A stretch of DNA of 64,000 bases from Nitrincola alkalisediminis (GCF_009821115.1 NZ_VYTY01000004.1:1-64000); one strand, 5' to 3'. Positions 47,243-59,100 are shown, counted from the first letter of the stretch. The notes: a model not told the origin generated them from the letters alone. Translations and numbers: made by a program.

Positions 47243-48673
47243 CAGAGTCGGCCATACACCCAAGTGTTGATAGGGTGTTTTGCCCTGCATCGCGGGAACC
47301 TCGGCGGTTAATACCTTGGCAACCTTGCGCGGTATTTGTGCTTCAATGCTGCCGTCGGATCGAATGACGGCAGTAATCCCATCATTGGTCCCGCGCAACA
47401 GCCAGCGGCCATTTTCGATGGCGCGCATCCGCGCAATTTGTAAGTGTTGATACGCTGCCAGTGAGTCACCAAACCATGCATCATTTGAAACGGTCAGGAG
47501 GAGCTGGCTGTTAAGTGCCGAGATGCGAGTTAATTCAGGGTAGGCAATTTCGTAGCAAATCAGCGGTGCAATGGCCCAATCCTTAACGGGTAGAGTGAGT
47601 TGGGTTTCGTGAGGCAGGCTAAATTCAGACATGGGTAAGTCGAAAAACGTAATCAACCCTCTGAGTTGATTTTCAAACGGCACATACTCCCCGAATGGCA
47701 CTAGGCGCTGTTTATGGTAAACCCCTGAACTGCCACTAAAAATACCCAAACTATTGTGAAACATCATCAAGCTTTCATCATGTGGATTGCCCGTCATGAA
47801 AGGAAAGCCGCTCATCAAGGTTGTGTCGTTACTGTCTAAATAGTCAAAAAAAGGTTGGACGTACGGGGCTGCTTGAAAATATAGCGAAGGGATGGCGGTT
47901 TCGGGCCAAACAATTAAATCGACATCCTTGTGCGGCATGCTTAATTCAATTTGTTGATTAAGAATGTGCGGCAGATTATCTCCATCCCATTTATCGTGCT
48001 GGGAAATATTGGGCTGAACTAAAGCGACACGAAGCGGTGGTTTAGCTTCGGGAGTGGTCCACTCATTGGGTAGGAGCAGCGTTAAAAGGGGTAACGTGAG
48101 TGCGATGATTCCGGGCCCTGGGCGTTGGCTGCGTATGGCCTCCGTAATCCCGACAGCAAAGAGAAGCGAGAGTAATGAGAGTCCCCAAACACCGAGAATA
48201 GCGGCTAAAGAGCTTAAGGGGGTATCGATCCAAGCATAGCCTAAATAGAGCCATGGGAAACCTGTGAATAGCCAACTGCGCAGCCATTCAAAGATGATCC
48301 ATACACCTACAAAGCCTAGCCATGCATAGCGTGGGATTCGATAAAAACGCGTAAAACACCAGCCTTGCAGTGCGAAGAGTGTGGCTAATGCCATGACAAA
48401 AAGGCTGGTGAGCAATACAGCAAGGGGAACGGGGGCGTAACCATAGGTATGAATGCTGACGTATACCCAAGAGACGCCCGCGCCAAAAAAGCCTAGGCCG
48501 TAACACCAACCAATCCAAATGGCCCGTTTCGCGCTAATGCCAGCGATGCTCAGGTAAAACAAAGCTGGGCTTAATAGTGCAAATAAAGGCATATTGAAGG
48601 GTGCAAACGCCAAGGTAGCCGTCAGGCCTGCACTAAGACTGACCGCTGGGCGAAGTAGACGACGTAGATTCAA
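47162..48673 (-). CDS. lnt: Apolipoprotein N-acyltransferase
   Basis: 503 aa from a TTG start; the first TM helix would be lost with the next ATG at 48592, so TTG is accepted. About six TM helices precede a nitrilase-like periplasmic domain with the catalytic glutamate in VWPETAIPS, lysine in KQRLVPFGEYVPFE and cysteine in LICYEIAYP. It adds the third acyl chain to lipoproteins, including LptE and the lipoproteins seen in this window. Its 3' end overlaps ybeL by 81 bases in antisense. Confidence 0.94.
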   Translation of the reverse strand: MNLRRLLRPAVSLSAGLTATLAFAPFNMPLFALLSPALFYLSIAGISAKRAIWIGWCYGLGFFGAGVSWVYVSIHTYGYAPVPLAVLLTSLFVMALATLFALQGWCFTRFYRIPRYAWLGFVGVWIIFEWLRSWLFTGFPWLYLGYAWIDTPLSSLAAILGVWGLSLLSLLFAVGITEAIRSQRPGPGIIALTLPLLTLLLPNEWTTPEAKPPLRVALVQPNISQHDKWDGDNLPHILNQQIELSMPHKDVDLIVWPETAIPSLYFQAAPYVQPFFDYLDSNDTTLMSGFPFMTGNPHDESLMMFHNSLGIFSGSSGVYHKQRLVPFGEYVPFENQLRGLITFFDLPMSEFSLPHETQLTLPVKDWAIAPLICYEIAYPELTRISALNSQLLLTVSNDAWFGDSLAAYQHLQIARMRAIENGRWLLRGTNDGITAVIRSDGSIEAQIPRKVAKVLTAEVPAMQGKTPYQHLGVWPTLLFALLLMTLGWRPWQRISDKYHRTTG

Positions 48674-48681
48674 ACGGATGC

Positions 48682-49518
48682 CTATGATTGTTCAACCTGT
48701 AATAAGCGTATACGACGGTTGTCAGCCGATAAAACGGTGAAATTAAAGTGCTCAAAGCTCACTTGTTCCCCTTTTTGTGGCAAGCGACCAAAGCGTTGGG
48801 TGACTAAGCCGCCAATGGTATCGAACTCGTCATCTGAAAAATGACTGTTAAAGTGATCGTTGAAGTCTTCGATGGTGGTTAAGGCTTTGACAAGGTAGCT
48901 CTGTTCATCCAGTGCTTTGATATTGCCTTCGTCATCGTCATCGTCATGCTCGTCTTCAATTTCACCCACAATTTGTTCCAAGACATCTTCGATTGTGATT
49001 AACCCAGAGACGCCACCATACTCATCAACCACGACGGCCATATGGTTTCGTGCACCACGGAACTCACGTAATAGTACATTCAGACGCTTGCCTTCGGGGA
49101 CAAAGACGGCAGGGCGTATGCAGTCTTGTAGGCTGAAGTTGTCGAGATTGCCATCCAGCATAAAGTTAAGCAGATCTTTGGCTAATAAAATGCCGATGAC
49201 TTCGTCGGGATTTTCACCACAGACGGGAAAGCGTGAGTGAGCGGTCTCGATAATGATGGGTAAAAATTCCCGAGGCGCTTGGTTAATTTGCACCATTGTG
49301 ACTTGAGAGCGAGGAACCATGGCATCTCGGACTTTCATATCCGAAACCTGCATGGCCCCTTCAATAATATTCAAGGCATCGTTATCAAGTACGCCAGCCT
49401 CAGCCGCATCATATAAACCTTGAATTAAGGCTTCCCGGGTAGGGGGTTCATCAGAAAAAGCCTGGGCTAGCTTGCCGAGCCAGCCTTTAGTGGCAGATCC
49501 CGATCGTTCTTCGCTCAT
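48682..49518 (-). CDS. corC: CorC/YbeX CBS-domain protein
   Basis: 278 aa. Two CBS domains (about 70-195) with DVLEQIVGEIEDEH, an acidic stretch DEHDDDDDEGN, and the CorC/HlyC C-terminal domain (about 205-275). The TM domain of true HlyC exporters is absent, as in YbeX. YbeX is implicated in magnesium/cobalt homeostasis and rRNA metabolism (family knowledge). The ATG has agagga upstream, and the gene lies between ybeY and lnt. Confidence 0.93.
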   Translation of the reverse strand: MSEERSGSATKGWLGKLAQAFSDEPPTREALIQGLYDAAEAGVLDNDALNIIEGAMQVSDMKVRDAMVPRSQVTMVQINQAPREFLPIIIETAHSRFPVCGENPDEVIGILLAKDLLNFMLDGNLDNFSLQDCIRPAVFVPEGKRLNVLLREFRGARNHMAVVVDEYGGVSGLITIEDVLEQIVGEIEDEHDDDDDEGNIKALDEQSYLVKALTTIEDFNDHFNSHFSDDEFDTIGGLVTQRFGRLPQKGEQVSFEHFNFTVLSADNRRIRLLQVEQS

Positions 49519-49527
49519 AATGTCCTC

Positions 49528-49983
49528 TTAAGCGGATAAGTATGGATTTGAAATACCGAGCTGAGCAAGAAGATTGATTTCCAGTGCTTCCATCTCTTCG
49601 GCGTCAGTGTCATTTATATGATCGAATCCGATAAGATGCAAGAGGCCATGAATCACCATGTGCGCCCAATGGTGCAATAAGGGTTTGTTTTGCTCTTGGG
49701 CTTCGCGGGCAACGACATCTGCGCAGATGGCTAAATCACCAATTAAATCAGTGGGTATGCCCGGTGGCGCTTCAAAAGGAAAAGACAAAACGTTGGTCGA
49801 AGCGTCTTTTCCACGCCATGTGTGGTTAAGTTCTCGGCTTTCGTCTTCTGTGACAATGCGGATGCAGACTTCTGCTCGTAAGCGTCGGCCTGTCATCGCG
49901 AGCTTTAGCCAGCGTTCGAAGTCCGCTTCCGTGGGAAGGTTTTTAGGGTCTGTTTCATATAAAACATCGACAAAGTAACTCAT
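49528..49983 (-). CDS. ybeY: Endoribonuclease YbeY
   Basis: 151 aa. The metal site HGLLHLIGFDH gives H112, H116 and H122. YbeY acts in 16S rRNA 3' maturation and ribosome quality control. Its start overlaps the ybeZ stop (ATGA), in the conserved ybeZ-ybeY-corC order. Confidence 0.96.
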   Translation of the reverse strand: MSYFVDVLYETDPKNLPTEADFERWLKLAMTGRRLRAEVCIRIVTEDESRELNHTWRGKDASTNVLSFPFEAPPGIPTDLIGDLAICADVVAREAQEQNKPLLHHWAHMVIHGLLHLIGFDHINDTDAEEMEALEINLLAQLGISNPYLSA

Positions 49984-50987
49984 GAGTGGTTCTCGTGTTT
50001 GCGTGAGCTTCTTTCCGCTTCAAGTTTCTCAAAACGATCATAGGCGACAACAATGTGTTGGACGAGCGGATGGCGTACCACGTCACGCGCGGTGAAGTGT
50101 GAAAAGCCTATACCCTCAACGCCTTTGAGCACTTCAATCGCATGCACCAATCCTGAACGGGTGCCTTTGGGCAAGTCAATTTGAGTCACATCACCGGTAA
50201 TGACGGCTGTCGAGCCAAAACCGATACGCGTCAAAAACATTTTCATTTGTTCGCGAGTGGTGTTTTGGCTTTCATCTAAAATCACAAAAGAGCCATTGAG
50301 TGTCCGTCCACGCATGTAGGCTAACGGTGCTATCTCAATCACGTTCTTCTCAATGAGCTTGGCCACTTTTTCAATTCCAAGCATTTCGTAGAGCGCATCG
50401 TAGAGTGGGCGCAAATAAGGGTCAACTTTTTGCGATAAATCACCGGGGAGAAAGCCCAGTTTTTCGCCTGCTTCAACGGCAGGACGAACCAATAAAATAC
50501 GGCTGACTTCTTCGCGCTCTAAGGCTTCAACTGCACAGGCAACGGCGAGATAGGTTTTGCCAGTTCCTGCCGGCCCAATTCCAAAATTTATATCGAGGGT
50601 TTGGATTGAGCGCACGTATCGTTGTTGGTTTTCACTGCGCGGGCGAATCTGCATCTTGCGTGTACGGATGGTGTAGTCGCGATCACCTACCCCAGAGGAC
50701 GGCAGTTGCTGTTCGAGGCCAGTTTGTTGAAGTCCTAGATGGATATCGTCAGGGCTTAATTCTTTCCCTTTACACGCCTGTTGATACAGGTCCTGAATCA
50801 GGGGTTTGACTTGACGGCTGACGAGGCTATTGCCTATCAATTGGAATTTGTTGCCACGATTGAGCACTTCAATGCCCAAGCGCTCTTCAATCAGCTTAAG
50901 ATGCTCATTCATCTGACCACAAAGACTGGCAAGAGCGGCTGGGTTGTCAGGTTCAAGCGCAAAGTTTACAGGTTGTTGGTTTGACAA
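49980..50987 (-). CDS. ybeZ: PhoH-like ATPase YbeZ
   Basis: 335 aa from a TTG start with agga 7 bases upstream; the in-frame alternative further in would cut conserved N-terminal sequence. Walker A GPAGTGKT (about 138-145) and the PhoH motif VILDESQNTT with RIGFGSTAVITGD. A cytoplasmic ATPase with probable RNA-related role, paired with YbeY. Confidence 0.94.
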   Translation of the reverse strand: MSNQQPVNFALEPDNPAALASLCGQMNEHLKLIEERLGIEVLNRGNKFQLIGNSLVSRQVKPLIQDLYQQACKGKELSPDDIHLGLQQTGLEQQLPSSGVGDRDYTIRTRKMQIRPRSENQQRYVRSIQTLDINFGIGPAGTGKTYLAVACAVEALEREEVSRILLVRPAVEAGEKLGFLPGDLSQKVDPYLRPLYDALYEMLGIEKVAKLIEKNVIEIAPLAYMRGRTLNGSFVILDESQNTTREQMKMFLTRIGFGSTAVITGDVTQIDLPKGTRSGLVHAIEVLKGVEGIGFSHFTARDVVRHPLVQHIVVAYDRFEKLEAERSSRKHENHS

Positions 50988-51016
50988 GTTATCATCCTAA
51001 AGTAGCTGGCGAAGCA

Positions 51017-52366
51017 TTAATGCGTTTGATCAAGTTCAGACGATACGAGTTCGCCAACCAAAGAGTTTGCATACGCCTGCACAATACGAACATCAGCGAA
51101 ATGGCCTATTAAGTTGGGATCGTCGCAGCGGAAGTTAACCACTCGGTTATTCTCCGTGCGTCCCGATAGCTGGCCAGGATCTTTCTTAGAATAGCCATTG
51201 ACGAGAATACGCTCGACATTCCCGACCATGCGACGACTGATCTGCATGGCTTGCTGGGTAATACGATCTTGAAGAATATTCAGTCTTAGTTTTTTTGTTT
51301 CATCGGTGACATTGTCGGGTAGATCGGCAGCAGGCGTGCCAGGACGACGGCTGTAGATGAAACTGAATGAACTATCAAAGCCTATGTCTTGGATTAAATT
51401 CATTGTGGCTTCGAAGTCAGTGTCTGATTCGCCTGGGAAACCGATAATAAAGTCCGATGAAAAGCTGATCTCGGGTCGTAGTTTGCGAATACGGCGCAGT
51501 TTAGACTTGTATTCCAAGACGGTATGCCCGCGCTTCATGGCCATCAAAATTCGATCCGAGCCACTTTGGACAGGCAGGTGAAGGTGGCTAACCAGTTCAG
51601 GGACATCCGCATAGGCTTGAATTAAGCTTTCACTGAACTCGACAGGGTGAGAGGTCGTGAAGCGAATGCGGTCGATGCCGTCGATGGCGGCCACACGGCG
51701 AATCAACTCAGCCAAATCGGCGTCGGTGCCATCGTTGGTGGCACCCCGGTAGGCATTCACATTTTGACCGAGCAGGTTAACTTCACGCACGCCTTGTTCT
51801 GCCAGCTCCTCACACTCTCTGAGCACATCGGCCAGTGGACGGCTAACTTCTTCGCCGCGTGTATAGGGAACTACACAGAACGTACAGTATTTACTGCAGC
51901 CTTCCATGACCGACACAAAGGCTTCGGCACCTTCTACTTTGGGTGCGGGCAGATGGTCAAATTTTTCAATCTCAGGAAAGCTAACATCAACGATGCCGAC
52001 GATGCCTTTTTTGGATTCATTAATCATCTCAGGCAAGCGATGCAGCGTTTGTGGGCCGAAAATCATATCGACATAGGGCGCGCGATCACGAATCGCTGAG
52101 CCTTCTTGGCTGGCAACGCAGCCGCCCACACCAATAATAAGATCCGGGCGCTGCTCTTTAAGCTTGCGCCAACGACCCAATTGGTGGAATACTTTTTCCT
52201 GAGCCTTTTCGCGGATGGAGCAGGTGTTGAGTAATAATACATCGGCATCATCAGGCGAGTCAGTCAGTTCCAGTGCATGACTTTCACCGAGAAGGTCTGC
52301 CATGCGTGATGAGTCGTACTCGTTCATCTGACAACCGTGTGTCTTGATAAACAGCTTTTTAGCCAT
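51017..52366 (-). CDS. miaB: tRNA-2-methylthio-N6-dimethylallyladenosine synthase
   Basis: 449 aa. Two Fe-S clusters: C12, C49 and C83 in the N-terminal UPF0004 domain, and the radical-SAM C157, C161, C164 (CSKYCTFC). A TRAM domain closes the protein (about 375-440). It adds the methylthio group at A37 of tRNAs. It heads the miaB-ybeZ-ybeY-corC-lnt unit. Confidence 0.96.
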   Translation of the reverse strand: MAKKLFIKTHGCQMNEYDSSRMADLLGESHALELTDSPDDADVLLLNTCSIREKAQEKVFHQLGRWRKLKEQRPDLIIGVGGCVASQEGSAIRDRAPYVDMIFGPQTLHRLPEMINESKKGIVGIVDVSFPEIEKFDHLPAPKVEGAEAFVSVMEGCSKYCTFCVVPYTRGEEVSRPLADVLRECEELAEQGVREVNLLGQNVNAYRGATNDGTDADLAELIRRVAAIDGIDRIRFTTSHPVEFSESLIQAYADVPELVSHLHLPVQSGSDRILMAMKRGHTVLEYKSKLRRIRKLRPEISFSSDFIIGFPGESDTDFEATMNLIQDIGFDSSFSFIYSRRPGTPAADLPDNVTDETKKLRLNILQDRITQQAMQISRRMVGNVERILVNGYSKKDPGQLSGRTENNRVVNFRCDDPNLIGHFADVRIVQAYANSLVGELVSSELDQTH

Positions 52367-52428
52367 GTGTCACCTGTGTTGCAAAAAGAGGTTAAAATCA
52401 GGATCGCGAATTATAGCCGAGCCGAGCC

Positions 52429-52457
52429 TTGTAGGCTACCGCTGGTTAAATTATAGA
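52429..52457 (+). promoter_or_regulatory. Possible sigma-70 promoter before the SPOR/Sel1 gene
   Basis: TTGTAG (52429-52434), a 17-base spacer and TATAGA (52452-52457), only about 14 bases before the ATG. The -35 is poor and the distance to the start is short, so this is only a weak candidate. Confidence 0.3.
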
Positions 52458-52470
52458 CAAATTGGGTGGG

Positions 52471-53409
52471 ATGATGGGATTGTCTTTAAAGTGGGCGAAT
52501 ATTGTCGGAGTTTTATGCGCGCTTTCATTCCTGGCAAGCAGTGTTCAGGGAGAGGGGCATTCTGCCTCCGTGTCTGAAGAGGATCAAGTGCTCACCCAGC
52601 AGCTCATGAGTCAGCTGCAAGAGTGGTACCGTGCCGCTGATGAAAACGATCCAGACGCCTATTTTAATCTTGGTCAATACTATCGAACCGGAATAGGCAT
52701 CGAGCCTGATTTAGAACTGGCCGAATTTTTTTATGGAAAAGCAGCTGAATTAGGTCATCTATCGGCCCAGAAAAACCTGGCGACGCTCTATTATTTTGCC
52801 TTTCCAGATTCACCGCGCACCCAGCAGGCTCATGATTGGTGGTTACGTGCCGCGTATTTGGGCGACACAGAGGCCCAAATGCGTTTAGCAGCACTCTATT
52901 TTAAAGGCCCTGTGTTGATGGATCCAATTGAGGGGGCTGCTTGGGTGTTTGTCGCTGCCAGCTCAGGGGACATGAAAGCACGGCTGACTCAGGATCAGCT
53001 AGAAAGCAATTTATCGGCCGAGGCGCTTGTGCAAGTGAAAGAACGCCACGCTATTTTACAAACCCAGATGAAGCCTATGCCGCCCTCATCATTTGAGGCA
53101 AATCCGCAAGGCGGCATGCCTGAATACCCACCGATGCGGTTGAGCATTCCTGTGGGAGGACCAAGACACTATGTTCAAGTGGCTGCGCTTGCACAGCGCG
53201 AGGATGCCGAACGTATGGCTCAAAGGATTCAAACGGAGCATCAGGATCTGCTGGAGCAGCTGAGAGCCTATGTGATGGAATTTAGTTCAGCGACAGGGCG
53301 AGTGGTGTATCGTGTTCAAATTGGCTCGATGGATGAGGCTCGTCAGGCAGCAGAACTGTGTCGTCAATTTAAACAACGTCGTATGGATTGTTTTGTCGGG
53401 CGCGATTAA
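52471..53409 (+). CDS. Sel1-repeat and SPOR-domain protein
   Basis: 312 aa from ATG at 52471 (ATG at 52474 also possible; the open frame begins with a TTG). A hydrophobic signal or anchor segment covers about 6-25, Sel1-like (TPR-type) repeats lie in about 60-170 (YFNLGQYYRTG, AQKNLATLYYFA, AQMRLAALYFKG), a proline-rich linker follows, and a C-terminal SPOR domain lies at about 230-308 (YVQVAALAQREDAERMAQRI). SPOR domains bind denuded peptidoglycan at the septum, so a cell-envelope role is likely. Confidence 0.85.
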   Translation: MMGLSLKWANIVGVLCALSFLASSVQGEGHSASVSEEDQVLTQQLMSQLQEWYRAADENDPDAYFNLGQYYRTGIGIEPDLELAEFFYGKAAELGHLSAQKNLATLYYFAFPDSPRTQQAHDWWLRAAYLGDTEAQMRLAALYFKGPVLMDPIEGAAWVFVAASSGDMKARLTQDQLESNLSAEALVQVKERHAILQTQMKPMPPSSFEANPQGGMPEYPPMRLSIPVGGPRHYVQVAALAQREDAERMAQRIQTEHQDLLEQLRAYVMEFSSATGRVVYRVQIGSMDEARQAAELCRQFKQRRMDCFVGRD

Positions 53410-53462
53410 ATTTTAAGAAGCAATCTCTGGGTTGAGAGTAGGAGCCTTGGCTTATTAACACG

Positions 53463-54881
53463 TCAAGCGCGACCATAACGATCCTCAAAGCGCACAATAT
53501 CATCTTCACCTAAATACGAACCTGACTGCACTTCAATTAACTCCAGAGGGATCACTCCAGGGTTTTCCAGTGCGTGTACTTGGCCGATGGGGATATAGGT
53601 TGATTCGTTCTCAGTCACTAGGTAGGTTTTATCACCCTTCGTTACCTTGGCTGTTCCACTGACTATGATCCAATGTTCGGCGCGGTGATGGTGCATTTGC
53701 ACCGATAGTTTTGCACCGGGCTTCACCGTAATGCGTTTGACTTGATAACGCTCGCCATGGTCGATGGCATCGTAAACGCCCCAAGGGCGATAGACTTCAC
53801 GGTGATTTAGGTGTTCAGTACGACCCTCGGCCTTTAAACGCTCAACGATTTTTTTAACGTCTTGCACCTGATCCTTATGCGCAACTAACAGCGCATCTTG
53901 GGTATCGATAATAACTAAATTCTTCAGACCCAGTGTGGCGATTAGACGCTTGTCGCCTTTAACGAGTGTGTTGTGTGTATGTAAAGCGACGACATCACCA
54001 CTAAAATGATTGCCCTCTGCATCTTTATCGCTTACTTCCCAAAGGGCTGACCAAGAGCCGATATCGCTCCAACCAGCATCTAGCGGTACCATGACCGCAT
54101 CTCGTGTCTTTTCCATGACCGCATAATCGATGGAGTCTTCAGGGCAGGCAGCAAAGGCTTTGGCTTGTACACGAATAAAATCCAAATCAGAGGAAATATT
54201 CGTCATGGCCGCTTGGCAAGCGTTAAAAATATCGGGGCGCGACTTGGCTAGTGCATCCAGATAGCGACTGGCTCGAAACATAAACATACCACTGTTCCAG
54301 CAATACTCACCGGATTCAACGTAATCTTTAGCAGTGCTGAGATCAGGTTTTTCAACAAAACGACTGACCCTAAAACCACTCCCAAGTGCCTGCCCTTTTT
54401 GAATATAGCCATAGCCTGTCTCGGGATGGGTTGGTACTATGCCGAAGGTTACTAGCTTTCCATCCTCAGCAAGCGGCAAGGCACGGATGATGACTTGTTG
54501 AAACTCAGCTGTATTTTGAATCAAATGATCCGCTGCCAATATCAGTAGGATAGGATCCTGTCCTTGAGCTATGACATGTAGTGCTGCCAAAGCAATAGCG
54601 GGCGCGGTATTTCTGCCAACGGGTTCAAGGATGATCTTGGCCTGCTTAAGACCGAGCTGGCGCAATTGCTCGGCAGCGATAAAGCGGTGTTCTTCGTTGC
54701 AGATAAGCAAAGGCTGCTGCGTATTGATGCTGTCTAAACGGGCGATAGTGCTTTGCAGCATGCTCAGTGGGGAGGATGTTAAATGAAGAAACTGCTTAGC
54801 ATAACCCATACGGGAAAGTGGCCAAAGACGGGTGCCTTGACCACCCGCTAAAATCACTGGAAAGAGGATGTTGTTGTTCAT
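53463..54881 (-). CDS. manC: Mannose-1-phosphate guanylyltransferase / mannose-6-phosphate isomerase
   Basis: 472 aa bifunctional type. The nucleotidyltransferase part starts [17 protein letters not shown] and has FVEKPD; the isomerase cupin is at the C terminus with [20 protein letters not shown]. It makes GDP-mannose for polysaccharide synthesis. Fifty-four bases separate it from the epimerase gene upstream, so the two are probably cotranscribed. Homologues are called manC, algA or cpsB depending on pathway. Confidence 0.92.
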   Translation of the reverse strand: MNNNILFPVILAGGQGTRLWPLSRMGYAKQFLHLTSSPLSMLQSTIARLDSINTQQPLLICNEEHRFIAAEQLRQLGLKQAKIILEPVGRNTAPAIALAALHVIAQGQDPILLILAADHLIQNTAEFQQVIIRALPLAEDGKLVTFGIVPTHPETGYGYIQKGQALGSGFRVSRFVEKPDLSTAKDYVESGEYCWNSGMFMFRASRYLDALAKSRPDIFNACQAAMTNISSDLDFIRVQAKAFAACPEDSIDYAVMEKTRDAVMVPLDAGWSDIGSWSALWEVSDKDAEGNHFSGDVVALHTHNTLVKGDKRLIATLGLKNLVIIDTQDALLVAHKDQVQDVKKIVERLKAEGRTEHLNHREVYRPWGVYDAIDHGERYQVKRITVKPGAKLSVQMHHHRAEHWIIVSGTAKVTKGDKTYLVTENESTYIPIGQVHALENPGVIPLELIEVQSGSYLGEDDIVRFEDRYGRA

Positions 54882-54935
54882 GGTGCAAGCATAAGCTCTG
54901 ACTCATCAACACTCAAGATGCAGTGGAGGAGCGTT

Positions 54936-55913
54936 TCAGTGCTTGTAATACTCTTTATACCAAGCAATAAAGGCATTCACTCCCTGTTCAACAGAGGTAT
55001 TCGGTGAGTATCCGGTGAGCTCAAATAAGGCCGAGGTGTCGGCCCATGTGGCAGGTACATCACCCGGTTGCATCGGCATTAGATTTTTGATCGCTTTTTT
55101 GCCAATCGCATCTTCCAGACACTCAATGAATTTCATTAAGTGCACAGGTTGCCCATTACCGATATTAAACAATTGATATGGGGGGGATTGCTCTGTACCA
55201 ACGGGTGGCTTATCAAGCACTTGGATGACGCCTTCAGCAATATCATCGACGTAAGTGAAGTCGCGCTGCATATCCCCGTGGTTGTATACATCAATGGCTT
55301 GGCCTGAGTAGATGGCTTTTGCAAACTTCATCGGTGCCATATCAGGACGGCCCCAAGGGCCATACACGGTGAAAAAGCGCAGTCCAGTCACGGGCAGTTG
55401 ATACAGATGAGCATAGGTGTAGGCCATAAGCTCATTGGATTTTTTGGTGGCCGCATAGAGGGAAATGGGTGTATCCACACGGTCATCGGTTGAGAAGGGC
55501 ATTTTTGTGTTGTTGCCATAGACGGAGCTTGAGGTTGCATAGACGAGGTGTTTCACACCCGAGTGTCGACAGCCTTCTAAAACAGTCATGGTTCCGACGA
55601 CATTGCTGTCGATGTAGGCCATAGGGTTGTCGATTGAGTAACGAACACCTGCTTGAGCCGCTAGATGGATGACAAGATCGAATTCGCTGTTGCGAAAAAG
55701 CTCACTCATTCCTGTTCGGTCTGAAATATCTAGACATTGAAATTGGAATGCCGAGTACGGGGTGAGTTGAGTTAAACGCGCGTGCTTGAGTGTTGGATCG
55801 TAATAGTCGTTGAGATTGTCAATGCCTGTCACATGATGGCCAAGGTTGAGCAGTCTGAGTGAAACCGCCGCACCGACGAATCCGGCTGTGCCAGTGACAA
55901 GTATCTTTGACAT
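54936..55913 (-). CDS. NAD-dependent UDP-sugar epimerase (UDP-glucuronate 4-epimerase-like)
   Basis: 325 aa from ATG at 55913, giving the usual MSKILVTGTAGFVG start; an ATG at 55946 in frame adds 11 residues without similarity. Rossmann fold GTAGFVG, active-site YxxxK as YAATKKSNE and the DNLNDYYDPTLK segment that is characteristic of UDP-glucuronate 4-epimerases. It converts UDP-glucuronate to UDP-galacturonate for capsule, LPS or exopolysaccharide. Neighbouring glycosyltransferases are not in the window. Confidence 0.88.
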   Translation of the reverse strand: MSKILVTGTAGFVGAAVSLRLLNLGHHVTGIDNLNDYYDPTLKHARLTQLTPYSAFQFQCLDISDRTGMSELFRNSEFDLVIHLAAQAGVRYSIDNPMAYIDSNVVGTMTVLEGCRHSGVKHLVYATSSSVYGNNTKMPFSTDDRVDTPISLYAATKKSNELMAYTYAHLYQLPVTGLRFFTVYGPWGRPDMAPMKFAKAIYSGQAIDVYNHGDMQRDFTYVDDIAEGVIQVLDKPPVGTEQSPPYQLFNIGNGQPVHLMKFIECLEDAIGKKAIKNLMPMQPGDVPATWADTSALFELTGYSPNTSVEQGVNAFIAWYKEYYKH

Positions 55914-56116
55914 AGAAGGGTATCCCACACAAAAAAACAGCATCATAACAAAATTTTCAGTAGGGAGCAGATAAATAGATGCAGCGATCTACGACTTTTG
56001 TTAAGAAGGTGAGTCTTTAGCCTTAGCTTAAAAAAGAGTAGATTGGCTTTATAGAAAGTCTAGGATTCAAACGCATCAAGATGAGCAAACACTATCGTAT
56101 GCATAAGTGAGCTTCC

Positions 56117-59100
56117 ATGTCGATTCTCAGTATAAAGCGTCAACTTAAATTCCAAAAAATTGCGACGAGGACGGCGGCCGCTCTGTCTATTGCAAAAGAA
56201 AAGGGAGAGTTTGATGCTGCGATTAATGCATGTCTTAAGGATGTGGCAGCGCTGTTTAAAGTCGATCGAGCCTATATGTTCGAGTTTAGTCAGGACTTAA
56301 CGCAGATTGAAAACACGCACAATTGGATAACTGAGGGGTTGTCGTTACCCAGCAATGAGCTGCGCTTTTTTTATGTCCAGGATGTCCCCTGGTGGAAAGA
56401 AACGATCTTTAAGCAGGGGTATGTCAGTGTTGGCGATGTTCAGCTTTTGCCCTCACATGCAACGCAAGAGCGAGACTTGTTTCCACGGTTGGGTATTTCC
56501 TCCTTTCTTGATGTGGTGATGTACGGCAGCGAAGGGAATATAACAGGCTTTATAGGCCTTGCCGGTATCACACAGCATAGGTCTTGGGGCTTGGCGGATC
56601 GACTTGCTTTACGAATTTTAGCGGGGATTTTGGGGTCGGCACTCGAAAGTCGCCGCGCCATGCAAATGATTCAGCGTCAGTCTCAATATAGGGTATTGAT
56701 ATTGGGTTTGGCTCAATCCTTCATCAACTTTCCTATTCATGAATGTGACGCAGTCATTAATAATGCGCTTGAGCGCATTGGGGTATTTTTTAAAGCCGAT
56801 CGTGCATATGTGTTCGACTATGATTTTGACAATCAAACCAGCAGTAACACCTATGAGTGGTGTGCTGCTGGCGTCTCATCAGAGATAAACGGGCTTCAAA
56901 ACATACCGCTGGATCATGTCAGTCATTGGTTGGAGTGCCATCTTCGTGGTGAACCCTTATTTGTTGGTGATGTACAGTCCTTACCGGAGAGCCATCTGCG
57001 TATGTTGTTGGAGTCTCAGGGTATTCAAAGCCTGATCAACGTGCCACTCATGAATGGGCACGAATGTTTGGGGTATGTGGGACTTGATATTGTTAATAAA
57101 AACTCGGTTGTGTTGGGTCGAGATGAGCAAGAGCTATTAGCTCTGTTTGCAAAGTTATTGGTCAATGTACAGTTACGGCTTCAGGCCGATCTGGTCATGA
57201 GACAAAGTGAAACGCGTGCCAAAGCGCAGCGCGTTGCAATTGCGAAGTTAGCCTTAAACTCCAATCTGATTGACGGAGATATGACGGATGCTGTTCGTTT
57301 TTTGCTCCGAACCTTATCAGAGGCGCTGGAGGTGGACCGAACGAGTTTTTGGATCTTAAATAATCATGATTTGCATTGCATCGTGGCTTATCATGCACAA
57401 GATGAATCGTTCTCAGATGGGCAAGTGATTCTAAGGGAGAACATCCCTCGTTATTTCAAAATCTTAAAGTCAGCTGAAGTGATCTCGATTGATAATACAC
57501 AGAAGGATGTGCGGCTTCTGGAATGGAGTGATCTTTACACCAAAAAACTGGGGATTAGCTCTTTAATTGATGCTGGAATCTTTATCGATGGCGAAGTCGC
57601 GGGCTTAATTTCGGCAGAGCACTTAGGCCCTCCTCGTCAGTGGCATTTGGATGAGCAATCGTTCGTCTCTACCGTGGCTGCAATAGCCACGCAGTTACTG
57701 TTAAATGTCGAGCGTAAAAAAGCGGAAGAGCAATTGAAAGAGGCCGCGAGTGTATTCCAGCACGCAAACGAAGGTATCATGATTACGGAGTCTGATGGTA
57801 CGATTGTCGATGTCAACGAAGCCTTTACACGAATAACGGGTTATACCGCCGACGAAGCCATCGGACAAAACCCACGTATCTTGAAATCAGGAAAACAGGA
57901 TAAAGCCGCTTACGAGACCATGTGGAAAGCGCTGTTAACGGAGCGTTCATGGACAGGGGAAATATGGAATCGTCGTAAGAATGGAGAGGTCTACGCCGAA
58001 AGGCAAACGATTAGTGCGGTCCTTGATGACGAGGGCGAAGTAAAACGTTACGTTGCCCTTTTTTCGGATATCAGTGCACTTAAAGCACATCAAGAACAAC
58101 TCGAATACATTGCGCATTATGATGCATTAACTGGGTTGCCTAATCGCGTTTTATTGGCAGATCGTATGCAGCAGGCCATGTCTCAAGCTTTGCGTCGTGG
58201 TGAAAAAATGGCAGTTGTGTATTTGGATTTAGATGGGTTTAAAGAGATCAATGATGCGTACGGCCATAGTGTAGGCGATCGATTTTTAATCATGCTGTCG
58301 GCCAATATGAAATCTACGCTTCGCAGTAGTGACTCCTTGGCACGTCTGGGAGGCGATGAGTTTGTGGTTATTATGACCGACTTATCCAGCACAGATTCTT
58401 GCTTTCCTTTGTTGTCACGGTTACTGAGTGCGTCGTCCGAAAGTGTGCAAATACAGGATCGAGCGTTAAAAGTATCGGCCAGTTTAGGCGTGACATTTTT
58501 TCCTCAAGTGGAAGCCATTGATGCTGAACAGTTGTTGCGCCAAGCGGATCATGCCATGTATCAAGCAAAAATGAGCGGGAAAAACCGCTATCATATCTTC
58601 GATGCCGAACAGGACCGTTTTGAGCGTGACCGTCACCAGTCGGTACAACGACTAGAACAGGCGCTGAATCATAACGAGTTTGAGTTGTTTTATCAGCCGA
58701 AAGTGAACATGCAAACACATGAAATCATTGGGCTTGAGGCATTGATTCGTTGGCGTCATCCAAAAAAAGGGATTCTATCACCGGGCTATTTCCTTTCTGA
58801 ATTGCACCATCATCCGTTAATGGTACGTTTGGGGGATTGGGTGTTAAACACGGCTTTAGCTCAAATGTCTAAATGGCTTGAGCTGGGAGTGAGTGTTATT
58901 GTCAGTGTAAATGTTGACCCAATGCAGATGGTTCAGCCTGATTTTGTTGAAAAGTTGAAACACTTGTTACTCCACTATCCCACATTAGAACCTCAGAGCT
59001 TGGAGCTGGAGGTTCTTGAAACAAGTGCGATAGAGGATATGGCGCATGTGTCCGCATTACTGAAGAGTTGTAAGCAGCTAGGGGTTCGGATAGCTTTGGA